Positions 16,379 through 24,664 of a DNA stretch of 64,000 bases are shown one piece after another. This DNA comes from Acidimicrobiales bacterium. GTDB lineage: Bacteria; Actinomycetota; Acidimicrobiia; Acidimicrobiales; JAVJTC01. A program made the position numbers and the translations under genes. Position 1 is the first letter of the stretch. Every line of letters begins with the position of its first letter. The DNA lies in assembly GCA_040219085.1 (NCBI GenBank), contig JAVJTC010000009.1, positions 1 through 64,000 on the forward strand, read 5' to 3'. The notes under the pieces were generated by a model. It saw nothing but the letters and a program-made list of their open reading frames with translations. It had not been told where the DNA came from and did no database searches.

Positions 16379-17053
16379 ATGTCCGAGAAGGTGTCCGCCG
16401 AGCCGTACCCGTGGCCCATCATCGGCCCCTTCGACATCGGTCGCTGCGCGCTCATGAGCATCGACTGGCAGGTCGACTACTGCGCCGCGGACGGGTTCTT
16501 CGCCGACATCGGTCTGGACACGGCCCACATCCGCGCCGCGCTGGGTCCCGTCGCCGAGGTCCTCGCGGCGGCGCGAGCGGCGGGGATGTTGATCGTGCAC
16601 ACACGCGAGGGCTACCTCCCGGACCTGTCCGACTGCCCCCCGACGAAGATGGCCCGCGCCGCCGGGCGCGGCCACCCGGTGGGCCGGGAGGGCCGCTACG
16701 GATGCCTCCAGATCCGGGGAGAGCCGGGTTGGCAGATCACCGACGAGGTGGCGCCCCTGCCCGGAGAGTGGATCGTCGACAAGCCGGGCCACGGAGCGTT
16801 CCATCCCACCGACCTCGATCAGCGGCTCCGCATCGCCGGGGTGGATCTCCTGGTGATCACGGGGACCACCGCGGACTGCTGTGTGAGCGCGACCGTCCGG
16901 GAGGCCAACGACCGGGGCTACGACTGTCTCGTGCTGACCGACTGCATCGCCGACGTGTCCGAGGCGCGGACGGCTGCGACCGTCGAGTCGTTCCGGATCA
17001 ACCCACTCGGCGCCACGGCGGAACGCTCGGCGTTCCTGGATGCCCTCGGGTAG
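16379..17053 (+). CDS. Cysteine hydrolase (isochorismatase family)
   Basis: A 224-residue hydrolase with the family's triad: Asp in MSIDWQVDYC (about 28), Lys in VDKPGHGAF (about 126) and nucleophile Cys in TADCCVSATVREANDRGYD (about 158-159). This version resembles amidases for biuret- or ureidoacrylate-like substrates rather than true isochorismatases. ATG 16379 (MSEKVS) was preferred over an upstream GTG because the extra residues are arginine-rich. It is probably co-transcribed with the reductase upstream. Confidence 0.85.
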   Translation: MSEKVSAEPYPWPIIGPFDIGRCALMSIDWQVDYCAADGFFADIGLDTAHIRAALGPVAEVLAAARAAGMLIVHTREGYLPDLSDCPPTKMARAAGRGHPVGREGRYGCLQIRGEPGWQITDEVAPLPGEWIVDKPGHGAFHPTDLDQRLRIAGVDLLVITGTTADCCVSATVREANDRGYDCLVLTDCIADVSEARTAATVESFRINPLGATAERSAFLDALG

Positions 17054-17073
17054 ACGGGCCCCGTCCGGCCGGC

Positions 17074-17958
17074 TCAGCTCACCGCCGTGATGACGGGGAG
17101 ACTGACCTCGTCTGAGTCGGAGAGGATCTCGTCCCAGCTGATGACGAAACGCCCCGAGGCGACCTCGACCCCGTCGAGATCGAAGACGGCGACCGTGAAG
17201 GCCAGCGAGCCCTGCGCCGGCGGTATCTCACGGTCCGCAGCCACCGAGTAGGACCGGGGCCCGACGGCGCCACGGTCGACGCGGGCGCTCGGCGCGAAGA
17301 TCCGCAGGAGCCGGCGGGATCCGTGCTGGTAGCAGGCCGCGACCCGCAGATCCCGACGGGCGCCGCGGCGGATCTCCACCGAGGTCCCGGCCTCGTCGGC
17401 CCAGGCGACTTCGAACCCGTCGCCCACCTCGGCCGCGGGGGTGGGCGCGCCGAGGGGCCGCAGGCGGGCACGGAACCTCGACTTCGGCCCGTCGTTGACG
17501 ACCGGCACCGTGAACAGCACACCCTCAGCCGGACCGAATGCCCCGTTGGGGTACACACGCACCATCTCCGGGGGCAGGTACACGGACTGCGCAGTGCCGA
17601 GCTGTACGGCCGGGGCGAGGGGGTCGGCCACCTCTCCCCTCCGGCGGGATCCGCCGGGTCCGGCCCACCCTGACCCGCGGGTGGCGGCCACCGACCGCTT
17701 CGGGACATCAGGGAGCCGGTGTCGCACGGCGACGCCGGTGACGACCGCACACAGCCCGGCGAGAAGCACGACGAGGCCCCACGCGACACCGCCGACCACA
17801 GCGACGACGACGACGAGCCCCACCGAGGCCGACGCCGCGATGGCCCGGTCACGGGCGCGGGCGTGCTCACCGGTCCTCACGGCATCGCGGAAGACGTCCG
17901 CGAGCGCGCCCATCGTCGTCGTGGTCTGCAACGTCGGTCCTCCCCTGCGAAGACCCAC
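17074..17958 (-). CDS. Hypothetical membrane-anchored protein
   Basis: I do not recognise the family. The protein has one long or two adjacent hydrophobic segments (about residues 43-80, SASVGLVVVVAVVGGVAWG onward), a basic loop, then a soluble, beta-rich domain of about 175 residues starting at SVYLPPEMVRVYPNGAFGP and ending in ISWDEIL. The C-terminal part would lie outside or inside depending on whether one or two helices cross the membrane. An internal ATG at 17913 (MGALADVF) is an equally plausible start. Convergent with the cysteine hydrolase, 20 bp apart. Confidence 0.6.
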   Translation of the reverse strand: MGLRRGGPTLQTTTTMGALADVFRDAVRTGEHARARDRAIAASASVGLVVVVAVVGGVAWGLVVLLAGLCAVVTGVAVRHRLPDVPKRSVAATRGSGWAGPGGSRRRGEVADPLAPAVQLGTAQSVYLPPEMVRVYPNGAFGPAEGVLFTVPVVNDGPKSRFRARLRPLGAPTPAAEVGDGFEVAWADEAGTSVEIRRGARRDLRVAACYQHGSRRLLRIFAPSARVDRGAVGPRSYSVAADREIPPAQGSLAFTVAVFDLDGVEVASGRFVISWDEILSDSDEVSLPVITAVS

Positions 17959-18173
17959 CTACCCCTGCGCTCTCACCATCGGCACCAACCCGCCTCCACC
18001 GCAGCGAAATGGCCCGTCCGACCCAGATCTCACGCCCACGGGCGTGACCGGGGTGGCCGGGACGGCTTCGCACGTCCACGGCCCGCCCGCGTTCCCCGAG
18101 CACGGGACCCCACGACCTGCAAGTGTGGGAGCCCGTCGAGACCACTCGATCGGAACCACCACCGGGGATCGAC

Positions 18174-18809
18174 ATGTTCATCTTTCAGCGCTTTCTGACA
18201 CTGCAGGGTTCACCACACGCACGCATGGCGTGGGCGATGGCCGTGGCCGAGTTCGTGAATGCCAACACCGACCGCGACTTCTCGCTGTGGCACGGGAACT
18301 TCGGGTATCCGCTCGGCACCGTCGCATGGACCACCCGTGCGGAGTCCCGCGCAGAGGTCTCCGCCACGATGGGATCGCTCATGGCGAACGATTCCTACCA
18401 TGAGCTCGTCGCCAGCGGCATGGAGTTCGTGGCCACTCCGGGAAGTGACCACATGCTCCAACTGATCCACCCCGAGTCGATGCCCGACTCGCCCCCGCCG
18501 GTCGGCGCGGCCGTCGAGGTGATCTCGGCGCAACCCGCCAACGGTCACATGATGGACGTCATCGGCTGGGGCATCGAGATCGCCGGTATGCACGCGGAGC
18601 TCACCGGCTCCCACGTCGGCTTCTACTCGGACGCCTACGGCGACTACGGCCGGGTGACCTGGATCGCGACCTACACCGACGTCGCTGCCGTCGACACCGC
18701 GAATTCCGTCCTGCGTGCGAACTCGGAGTACCTGGCATCGATCGACGGCTCGGGGCAACTGTTCTCGACCGAAGCCGGGTCGAGAGCGCTGGCCACTCGT
18801 ATCGCCTGA
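18174..18809 (+). CDS. Hypothetical protein with internally duplicated alpha/beta repeat
   Basis: The 211-residue protein has no family I recognise. Its two halves share one plan: strand (MFIFQRF / AAVEVIS), long helix (HARMAWAMAVAEFVN / HMMDVIGWGIEIAG), hairpin with an aromatic run (GNFGYPLGTVAWTT / SDAYGDYGRVTWIAT), helix (SLMANDSYHELVASG / SVLRANSEYLASIDG). This matches a tandem of ferredoxin-like dimeric alpha-beta barrels, as in NIPSNAP or EthD-like proteins. ATG 18174 follows GGGGATCG. The lipoprotein gene follows 3 bp later, so they form an operon. Confidence 0.6.
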   Translation: MFIFQRFLTLQGSPHARMAWAMAVAEFVNANTDRDFSLWHGNFGYPLGTVAWTTRAESRAEVSATMGSLMANDSYHELVASGMEFVATPGSDHMLQLIHPESMPDSPPPVGAAVEVISAQPANGHMMDVIGWGIEIAGMHAELTGSHVGFYSDAYGDYGRVTWIATYTDVAAVDTANSVLRANSEYLASIDGSGQLFSTEAGSRALATRIA

Positions 18810-18812
18810 GCG

Positions 18813-19829
18813 ATGGGGAGCGGGCCCCGGTCGACGTCCCTCGCCGTCGTCGTGTGCCTCCTGTTCGCGCCGTTGGTCGTCCTCTCAGGGTGCGCCGGAG
18901 GGGACGACGACGGGGCGGAACCCATCGACGACGCCACCGGGCACACCGCCACCTTGCGCGGGGTCGCGCTGACCCCCCGATCGTTCGGCGAGGCCGACGT
19001 GGCGACGTTCCTCGATCTCGCCGACAGAGCCGGGGACGTCCTCATGCACGCGGGCGACTGGGCGGACCTGGCGACAGCGGGCAACGCGTTCGAAGTGGTC
19101 GAGGTGATCGGCCCCGAGCACGGAATGGTGCCCCTCGTCGTCGTGAGTGCATCGAGCGCCGGGCAACTACTCGCCCCACTCGACGCCGGAACGGTCGACG
19201 CCCGCCTCGGCGACCTCGCCGCGTTCGTCACGGCGCACGAGCCGCCCTGGTTGGGGATCGGCAACGAGGTGAACATGCTGGCCGACGAGAACCCCGGCGG
19301 CTACGCGGAATGGCTCGAGGTCTGGGAGCGTGCCGTCGACATCGTCGCCACGGCGTCGCCCGGGACGACCGTCTTCCCTGTTCTCCAGTACGAGTGGCTC
19401 CTTGGACGCCGCGGCGGCCTCTTCGGGGGAACGCCCGGGGAACCCCGCTGGGAACTACTCGACGGCTTCGACGGAGCCGACGCGATCGGGTTCACGTCCT
19501 ATCCCGGCCTGGTCGTGGACTCTCCTGACGAGCTACCCCCGGACTACTACGAGCAGATCTCACTACACAGCGACCTGCCCGTCGTCTTCACCGAGATCGG
19601 CTGGCAGAGCGACCCCGGGCTCGCGCTGAACCCCGGCTCCGAGGCCGAACAGGCCGATTTCGTCGACCGCTTCTTCGACCTCACCCGGACGCTGCGCCCG
19701 GTCATCACCATCTGGCCGTTCGTGCACGCCGAGAGCGTGGAGGCCGAGGCGTTCTCATCGATGGGACTCCGGCGACCCGACGGATCGGCCCGACCGGCCT
19801 GGGACCGCTGGCTCGCCGCACCGCGCTGA
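18813..19829 (+). CDS. Lipoprotein with glycoside-hydrolase clan A-like TIM barrel
   Basis: The 338-residue protein has a signal peptide with lipobox LSGC (about residue 29) and an acidic linker. The catalytic-type features of clan GH-A are visible: GIGNEVN (about 150, acid/base Glu after Asn) and VFTEIGWQSD (about 261, nucleophile Glu). The family (GH5/GH53-like) cleaves beta-linked polysaccharides, here at the outer face of the membrane. Substrate unknown. It is translationally close (3 bp) to the duplicated-repeat protein, and its stop codon lies in a hairpin shared with the convergent cfa-like gene. Confidence 0.68.
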   Translation: MGSGPRSTSLAVVVCLLFAPLVVLSGCAGGDDDGAEPIDDATGHTATLRGVALTPRSFGEADVATFLDLADRAGDVLMHAGDWADLATAGNAFEVVEVIGPEHGMVPLVVVSASSAGQLLAPLDAGTVDARLGDLAAFVTAHEPPWLGIGNEVNMLADENPGGYAEWLEVWERAVDIVATASPGTTVFPVLQYEWLLGRRGGLFGGTPGEPRWELLDGFDGADAIGFTSYPGLVVDSPDELPPDYYEQISLHSDLPVVFTEIGWQSDPGLALNPGSEAEQADFVDRFFDLTRTLRPVITIWPFVHAESVEAEAFSSMGLRRPDGSARPAWDRWLAAPR

Positions 19830-19869
19830 GCGACGTCGAGCCGTGCCGCAGGGACCCGGCGTCGCTCAG
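19826..19869. terminator. Bidirectional hairpin covering both stop codons
   Basis: A perfect 10-bp inverted repeat, CTGAGCGACG (19826-19835) and CGTCGCTCAG (19860-19869), with a 24-base loop. The TGA of the rightward lipoprotein gene is in the left arm and the TGA of the leftward cfa-like gene is in the right arm. No U-tract follows on either side, so it may act as a factor-dependent or collision-type terminator. Confidence 0.45.
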
Positions 19870-21071
19870 ACCGGGCGTGTCCCCACGGTGCCGGGTCGCC
19901 AGCCGTCGCGGGCGAAGACCGCCTGGACGACGCTGACGTGGCGCTCCGCGAAGGCCGCCTCGCAGTAGGCGAGGTAGAACTCGAAGCGGCGAAGCAGCCC
20001 GCTGGGCAGGCCGAGATCGGCGACCTCGTCGGCGCGTGCGAGCAGACGGTCGCGCCAACGGGCGAGCGTCTCCGCGTAGTGACCGCCCAGGTCCTCGAGA
20101 TCCACCAGCCGCAGACCGGCCGAGGCGGCACTCACCGTCATCGACGACACCGACGCCAGACATCCCCCGGGGAAGATCCTGCGCTTGATGAAGTCGTGGG
20201 TGACCTTGGCGCGTTCGAAGCGGTCGTCGGCGATCACGATGGCCTGGATACCGACCAGACCTTCCGGCTTCACCAATCGCGCGCAGGTGGTGAAGAAGGC
20301 GTCGTGATCGCGCCAGTCGACGGCCTCGATCATCTCGACGCTGACGAGCTTGTCGTGGATACCGGTCAGGTTCCGCCAGTCGACCTCGATCAGGTCGATC
20401 CTCTCGGTCAGCCCGCGGGCGGCGATGCGCTTGCGCGCGAGGTCCGCCTGTTCACGCGAGATCGTCGTCGTCGTCACGCGGGCGTCGGTGGTCTCGACCG
20501 CGCGGATGGACAACCCACCCCACCCCGTCCCGATCTCGAGGAGGTGGTCGTCGGCTCCGACGTCGAGCTTGGCCAGCAGCCGGTCGATCTTGTGTTCCTG
20601 CGCCGCGCGCAGCGACACCTCGGGCGAGGCGAAGACACCCGCCGAGTAGGTCATCGTCTCGTCGAGGAAGAGAGAGAAGAAGTCGTTGGAGAGGTCGTAG
20701 TGGGCTGCGATGTTCTGTCGGTCACGCCGCGGGTCGGTTCTGCGGACACGGCGGATCGCATCACCGACCGGTCCGCTCATCGAATGGATCCGGTTGCGGA
20801 GGTCGTCGAGGGGCGCCGTGCTCGCGACGAGAACTCTCAGCAGACCGACGAGATCGTCGGTCGTCCACCACCCGGCCTCGTACCCGTCACCCAACCCGGT
20901 GCTGCCGTCGCGCAGGGTCGCCCGCCACGCGCGCGGATCGACGACATCGACCGCCACTTCGCGCGACGGGTCGCTGCCGAACGTCTCGACGTCGCCGTCC
21001 TCGCTGACGACGACGGTTCCGCCGCGGATGCGTCGGGCGAGGGCCGTGACGACGGTACGGGCGGGATTCAC
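19866..21071 (-). CDS. Cyclopropane-fatty-acyl-phospholipid synthase family methyltransferase
   Basis: The 401-residue SAM-dependent enzyme has a helical N-terminal domain, the start-of-core segment QNIAAHYDLSNDFFSLFLD (about 117-135), YSAGVF, the SAM-binding LLEIGTGWGG (about 178-187) and VSVEMIEAV (about 247). The family adds a methylene or methyl group across the double bond of membrane fatty acids. GTG 21071 overlaps the DUF1365 stop by 4 bp. As third gene after an FAD oxidoreductase and a DUF1365 protein it belongs to a widely conserved lipid-modification cluster; in some bacteria relatives make furan or cyclopropane fatty acids. Confidence 0.88.
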   Translation of the reverse strand: MNPARTVVTALARRIRGGTVVVSEDGDVETFGSDPSREVAVDVVDPRAWRATLRDGSTGLGDGYEAGWWTTDDLVGLLRVLVASTAPLDDLRNRIHSMSGPVGDAIRRVRRTDPRRDRQNIAAHYDLSNDFFSLFLDETMTYSAGVFASPEVSLRAAQEHKIDRLLAKLDVGADDHLLEIGTGWGGLSIRAVETTDARVTTTTISREQADLARKRIAARGLTERIDLIEVDWRNLTGIHDKLVSVEMIEAVDWRDHDAFFTTCARLVKPEGLVGIQAIVIADDRFERAKVTHDFIKRRIFPGGCLASVSSMTVSAASAGLRLVDLEDLGGHYAETLARWRDRLLARADEVADLGLPSGLLRRFEFYLAYCEAAFAERHVSVVQAVFARDGWRPGTVGTRPV

Positions 21072-21919
21072 GTCGACCTCCTCGATCGCAGACGCAGCGG
21101 TGCTCCGTCAGGATGGTCCACCACCGGGACCCGCTTTCGCCATAGCTTCGCCGCCTGGAGATGGATCGCGGTCGACACCCGGTGGGTCATCAGGGGATGG
21201 CCGGTGACGAGCCTCGTGATCGCGCCGCGATCGAGATCCCGTCGTGTGGCCACGAGTGAGGCGGTGAACACGGGCCTGCCCGACCGCGCCGCGTCCAGCG
21301 AGACCGAGACCCGTCGACCCGGGGTGGTCGAGGTCAGGTGGTACTCCAGGTCCATGGGCATGAACGGTGAAACGTGCAGCTTTTTGTCGAAGTGGGCTTC
21401 CCAACGCCCACCGTTGCGACCCGGACCACCGGGATCGATGACGTAGGCGTGACGCTGTTTCCACGGGGTGTTCATGACGGACAGGACCTGTGCGACGACG
21501 ACGTCCGTGTCGCGTTCGTCGTGGCACCAGTAGATGGCGATGGGGTTGAAGCACCACCCCCAGGTCCGAAGGTGGGCGAGGACCGTGACGGGCCCGGCGG
21601 GTCGGAACCCGAGCCGGTCCTCCACGAGTGAGCGGATCGTCTCCGCGAGCGGCACGGAGGGGTCGCCCAGGTGGTCACGACGATCGAACCGGACCGGCCT
21701 CAGCGGCCCCTGCGACGCCAACGGTGAGACGGCGAGAGCCTCGTCCACGCGCTCGACGTCGAGGTGCACCATCGCCACCCGGTAGGAGAAGGCGTGTTCG
21801 ACGGGCTCGATACGCCGATGTCTGACGGTTCCCTCGTACAGACCCGCCGGAACCGCCTGCGCCACGCCGGCCGCCCGGCCAACCAACGGCTCTGCGGCGA
21901 GGGCAGCGGCCGCACTCAT
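21068..21919 (-). CDS. DUF1365 family protein
   Basis: A 283-residue protein with the DUF1365 hallmarks: GTVRHRRIEPVEHAFSYRV (about 33-51), RTWGWCFNPIAIYWCHD (about 132-148) and KKLHVSPFMPMDLEYH (about 195-210). The biochemical role is not known to me beyond its tight linkage with an FAD oxidoreductase and a Cfa-type methyltransferase. ATG 21919 overlaps the oxidoreductase stop by 4 bp and gives the normal length; an upstream extension is arginine-rich and unlikely. Confidence 0.87.
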   Translation of the reverse strand: MSAAAALAAEPLVGRAAGVAQAVPAGLYEGTVRHRRIEPVEHAFSYRVAMVHLDVERVDEALAVSPLASQGPLRPVRFDRRDHLGDPSVPLAETIRSLVEDRLGFRPAGPVTVLAHLRTWGWCFNPIAIYWCHDERDTDVVVAQVLSVMNTPWKQRHAYVIDPGGPGRNGGRWEAHFDKKLHVSPFMPMDLEYHLTSTTPGRRVSVSLDAARSGRPVFTASLVATRRDLDRGAITRLVTGHPLMTHRVSTAIHLQAAKLWRKRVPVVDHPDGAPLRLRSRRST

Positions 21920-23169
21920 GCGACGGTGGCCGTCCGGATCGACCTGACGGCCTCGTGCGCGCTGCGGGCGCCGTCCTCGTGGAAGCCGTAGCCGAGCCAC
22001 GCACCCGCATACCAGGTCCTACGGACACCCTGTATCCGCTCACGTTGCCGCTGCGCATCCATGGCGGCCACGTCGAACACGGGATGGGAGTACCGGAAGC
22101 GACCGAGGACTGTCTCGGGATCGACGAGGTCCGTGGCGTTGAGGGTCACGCAGATCTCGTGACGGCTCTCGATCCGCTGGAGACGGTTCATGTGATAGGT
22201 GACGGCCACCCGGCCACGGTCCACCCCGTCGACCAGTACGTTCCACGATGCCCAGGCCCGTCGGGCCCTCGGCAGCACCGATTCATCGGTGTGGAGCACC
22301 GCGTCGTTGTCCTGATAGCGGACTGCGCCGAGAATCTCGTCCTCCGCCGGAGTCGGGTCCCCGAGCATCGCCAGCGCCTGGTCGCTGTGGACTGCGACGA
22401 CGACACCGTCGAAGCGGTCCGTTCCCCGGTCGGTCGTCACATCGACCCCGGCGGGATCCCGCAGGATCCGGCGCACCGGTGTGGCGGTGTGGATCCGGTC
22501 GGCGAACGGCGCTGTCGCCGCGTCCACCCAACGGCGGGCACCGCCGGTGATCGTGCGCCACTGCGGGCGCCCGGTCAGCTCCAAGAGGCCGTGGTGGTCG
22601 AGAAAGGAGAGCAGAGCCCGGGCCGGGAACCGATCGAACGAGGCCGGATCCGCGGACCACACGGCGGCGCCGAGCGGGATCAGATAGTGGTCCCTGAACC
22701 GGTCCGACCAGGTTCCGCGTGCGAGCAGCTCCGCAAGGGTGGTGGTGTCGTCCGCCGGGTGCTCCGCCAGCCATGTGCGGGCAGCGCGGTTGAAACGGAC
22801 GATGTCAGCGAGCATCCGCAGATGACCGGCGTCGACAAGGCGCCGCGCCTGCGGGAAGACCCCGGTCCGCGTTCCGCCCGCCCACTCCACACCACGGCCG
22901 GGATCCGTGACGCTGAAACTCATCTCGCTGGGCTGGGTCGCCACACCGAGTTCTTCGAAGAGCGCGGTCAGTATCGGGTAGTTGCGGTCGTTGTGGACGA
23001 TGAACCCCGTGTCGACGGCGAAGTCACCGTCGTCGAGCTCGACGTCCACGGTGTTCACGTGCCCGCCGATGCGTCCCGCCGCCTCGAAGACGGTGATCTC
23101 GTGGTCGGTCGACAACTCGCGCGCCGCAACGACACCGGCGACACCCGTTCCGATGATCGCGATCCGCAT
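21916..23169 (-). CDS. FAD-dependent amine-oxidase-fold oxidoreductase
   Basis: The 417-residue protein begins with the dinucleotide-binding motif IIGTGVAGVVAARELS (5-20), E in TVFEAAGRIGGHVNT (ribose-binding Glu and GG motif), DTGFIVHNDRNYP (about 52-64), and ends with a flavin-contact segment WYAGAWLGYGFHEDG (about 391-405). Relatives in this cluster act as desaturases or isomerases on fatty acyl chains. ATG 23169 lies behind a strong GGGGGGAAC site. It is first gene of the leftward lipid-modification operon and is divergent from the MscS channel gene. Confidence 0.87.
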   Translation of the reverse strand: MRIAIIGTGVAGVVAARELSTDHEITVFEAAGRIGGHVNTVDVELDDGDFAVDTGFIVHNDRNYPILTALFEELGVATQPSEMSFSVTDPGRGVEWAGGTRTGVFPQARRLVDAGHLRMLADIVRFNRAARTWLAEHPADDTTTLAELLARGTWSDRFRDHYLIPLGAAVWSADPASFDRFPARALLSFLDHHGLLELTGRPQWRTITGGARRWVDAATAPFADRIHTATPVRRILRDPAGVDVTTDRGTDRFDGVVVAVHSDQALAMLGDPTPAEDEILGAVRYQDNDAVLHTDESVLPRARRAWASWNVLVDGVDRGRVAVTYHMNRLQRIESRHEICVTLNATDLVDPETVLGRFRYSHPVFDVAAMDAQRQRERIQGVRRTWYAGAWLGYGFHEDGARSAHEAVRSIRTATVA

Positions 23170-23260
23170 GTTCCCCCCTACGATCGGGCGACGTCTCCGG
23201 ATGCGGTCGCCGAGAGCCTAGGCGGCCGCCCGCCGATGCCCGCAGCCCGCAGGAACCCGC

Positions 23261-24151
23261 ATGCGAACCATCGCAGCCATACTCGAGAGAGCCCAGGACG
23301 TCGTCGACGTCGATTCGCTGGGCGACGCCATCGACACCGACGGCCTCACCGCCTGGGACTGGGGCACCGCCGGGATCATCATGGCGGTCGCGATCGTTCT
23401 GTCTCCGATCGTGCGACGCATCGTGGTCTCCGTCTTCGAGCGCTCCGGAAGCGACCCGCTGATCGCGAACCTGGTAGGGCGCCTGTCCGTCTACACGACG
23501 ATCCTCGTCGGACTCGTGTACGCCCTCGAGGAACTCGGCGTGGCCATCGGACCGGTCCTCGGCGCACTCGGCATCGCCGGTATCGCGGTCGCGTTCGCTC
23601 TCCAGGACATCCTCGCCAACTTCGTCGGCGGTGTGATCATCCAGCTCCGGCGGCCCTTCACAACCGGCGACGAGATCTCCTCCGGCGGGCACATCGGCAC
23701 CGTCGTGTCGGTCGACGCCCGTTCGGTGATGATCCGCACACTCGACGGCGAGATCGTCCACATCCCGAGCTCCATGGTCATCAAGGAGCCGCTCGTCAAC
23801 TACACCGCCGAGTCGCAGCGTCGCACGACTCTGATGGTCGGTGTGGCCTACGACACCGACCTGACCCGGGCCGAGGAGGTCCTCCTCGAGGCCACCACGT
23901 CGGTCGCGGGGGTACGCAACCGGCCCGCCCCCCAGGCTCTCGTCGAACAGTTCGGCGAGTCGAGCATCGACTTCGCCGTGCGCTTCTGGCACGACGCGCA
24001 CATCGGCGACATGTGGAAGATCCGTCACGAGGTCGCGACCGCGGTGAAGCGCGGACTCGACGACGCCGCGATCACGATCCCGTTTCCTCAGCGTGTCCAC
24101 TGGTTCGGCGCGGAGTCGGCCGATCGCGGGGACGAGGCGGATTCCCCGTAG
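23261..24151 (+). CDS. Small-conductance mechanosensitive ion channel (MscS family)
   Basis: A 296-residue channel with an amphipathic N-terminus, three hydrophobic segments, and the pore-lining TM3 plus beta-domain junction ALGIAGIAVAFALQDILANF (about 101-120). The beta domain (GTVVSVDARSVMIRTLDG) and a C-terminal alpha/beta domain (PFPQRVHWFG) follow. Such channels release solutes during hypo-osmotic shock. Divergent from the lipid-modification operon; ends 5 bp from the convergent CopC-like gene. Confidence 0.9.
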   Translation: MRTIAAILERAQDVVDVDSLGDAIDTDGLTAWDWGTAGIIMAVAIVLSPIVRRIVVSVFERSGSDPLIANLVGRLSVYTTILVGLVYALEELGVAIGPVLGALGIAGIAVAFALQDILANFVGGVIIQLRRPFTTGDEISSGGHIGTVVSVDARSVMIRTLDGEIVHIPSSMVIKEPLVNYTAESQRRTTLMVGVAYDTDLTRAEEVLLEATTSVAGVRNRPAPQALVEQFGESSIDFAVRFWHDAHIGDMWKIRHEVATAVKRGLDDAAITIPFPQRVHWFGAESADRGDEADSP

Positions 24152-24156
24152 TCGGT

Positions 24157-24657
24157 TCAGGCCCTGCGACGCCGGCCGGTACGGCGCATGAGGGCGAGGA
24201 AGCCGGCGCCGCCGACACCCACGATGCCGACGGCGATCACCGCCGTGAGCCAGCCCGGCGCGCCGGATCCGCCGTCGTCGAGCGGCGGCGCGTCCGGGTC
24301 GAAGGTGAAGGCGTAGGCCGCCTCCTGGCCGTCACCGTCGAACGACCGGACCCGCCAGGTGACGACGTGCTCGCCCGGTTGGTCCAGCGCCGCCATGTCG
24401 AAACGGACCAGCAGGTCGTCGACGATCTCGGTGGTGCCGGAGATGCTCGATCCGTCCGGCGACTCGACGGAGACGACCGCGGCGGACACCGGCGTGAGGA
24501 AACGGATCTCCACGCGGTCCACGACGCCGCCGACGTCCTGACCGGGCGCGGGTGAGAACTCATCGACCTCGGAATGAGCGGCGGCGGGCGCGACGAACAC
24601 CATGACCACGAGGCCGAGAGCCCCGAGTGCGCTCGCCACGACCCGTCGCCACGTCAT
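24157..24657 (-). CDS. CopC-domain membrane-anchored protein
   Basis: The 166-residue protein has a signal peptide ending in VAPAAAHS, a CopC/YobA-type beta-sandwich (AHSEVDEFSPAPGQDV at the mature N-terminus, FLTPVSAAVVSVESPDG, GEHVVTWRVRSFDGDG) and a C-terminal membrane helix followed by RRTGRRRR. In copper-binding CopC proteins the N-terminal His of the mature protein binds Cu(II); here the His in AAAHSE could play that role. I chose ATG 24657 (MTWRRV) since it gives a clean signal peptide. It follows the SOD-like lipoprotein gene by 7 bp, which supports a copper role. Confidence 0.8.
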   Translation of the reverse strand: MTWRRVVASALGALGLVVMVFVAPAAAHSEVDEFSPAPGQDVGGVVDRVEIRFLTPVSAAVVSVESPDGSSISGTTEIVDDLLVRFDMAALDQPGEHVVTWRVRSFDGDGQEAAYAFTFDPDAPPLDDGGSGAPGWLTAVIAVGIVGVGGAGFLALMRRTGRRRRA

Positions 24658-24664
24658 CGCACGA

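Noticed and set aside
17055-17067. GACGGGCCCCGTC palindrome after the cysteine hydrolase as terminator
   Set aside because: Arms of six with a one-base centre cannot form a proper loop without losing pairs, and no U-tract follows.
21955-24555. Long rightward open frame over the FAD oxidoreductase and MscS genes
   Set aside because: Its sequence is arginine/histidine-rich and lacks family motifs; genuine genes occupy the other frames.
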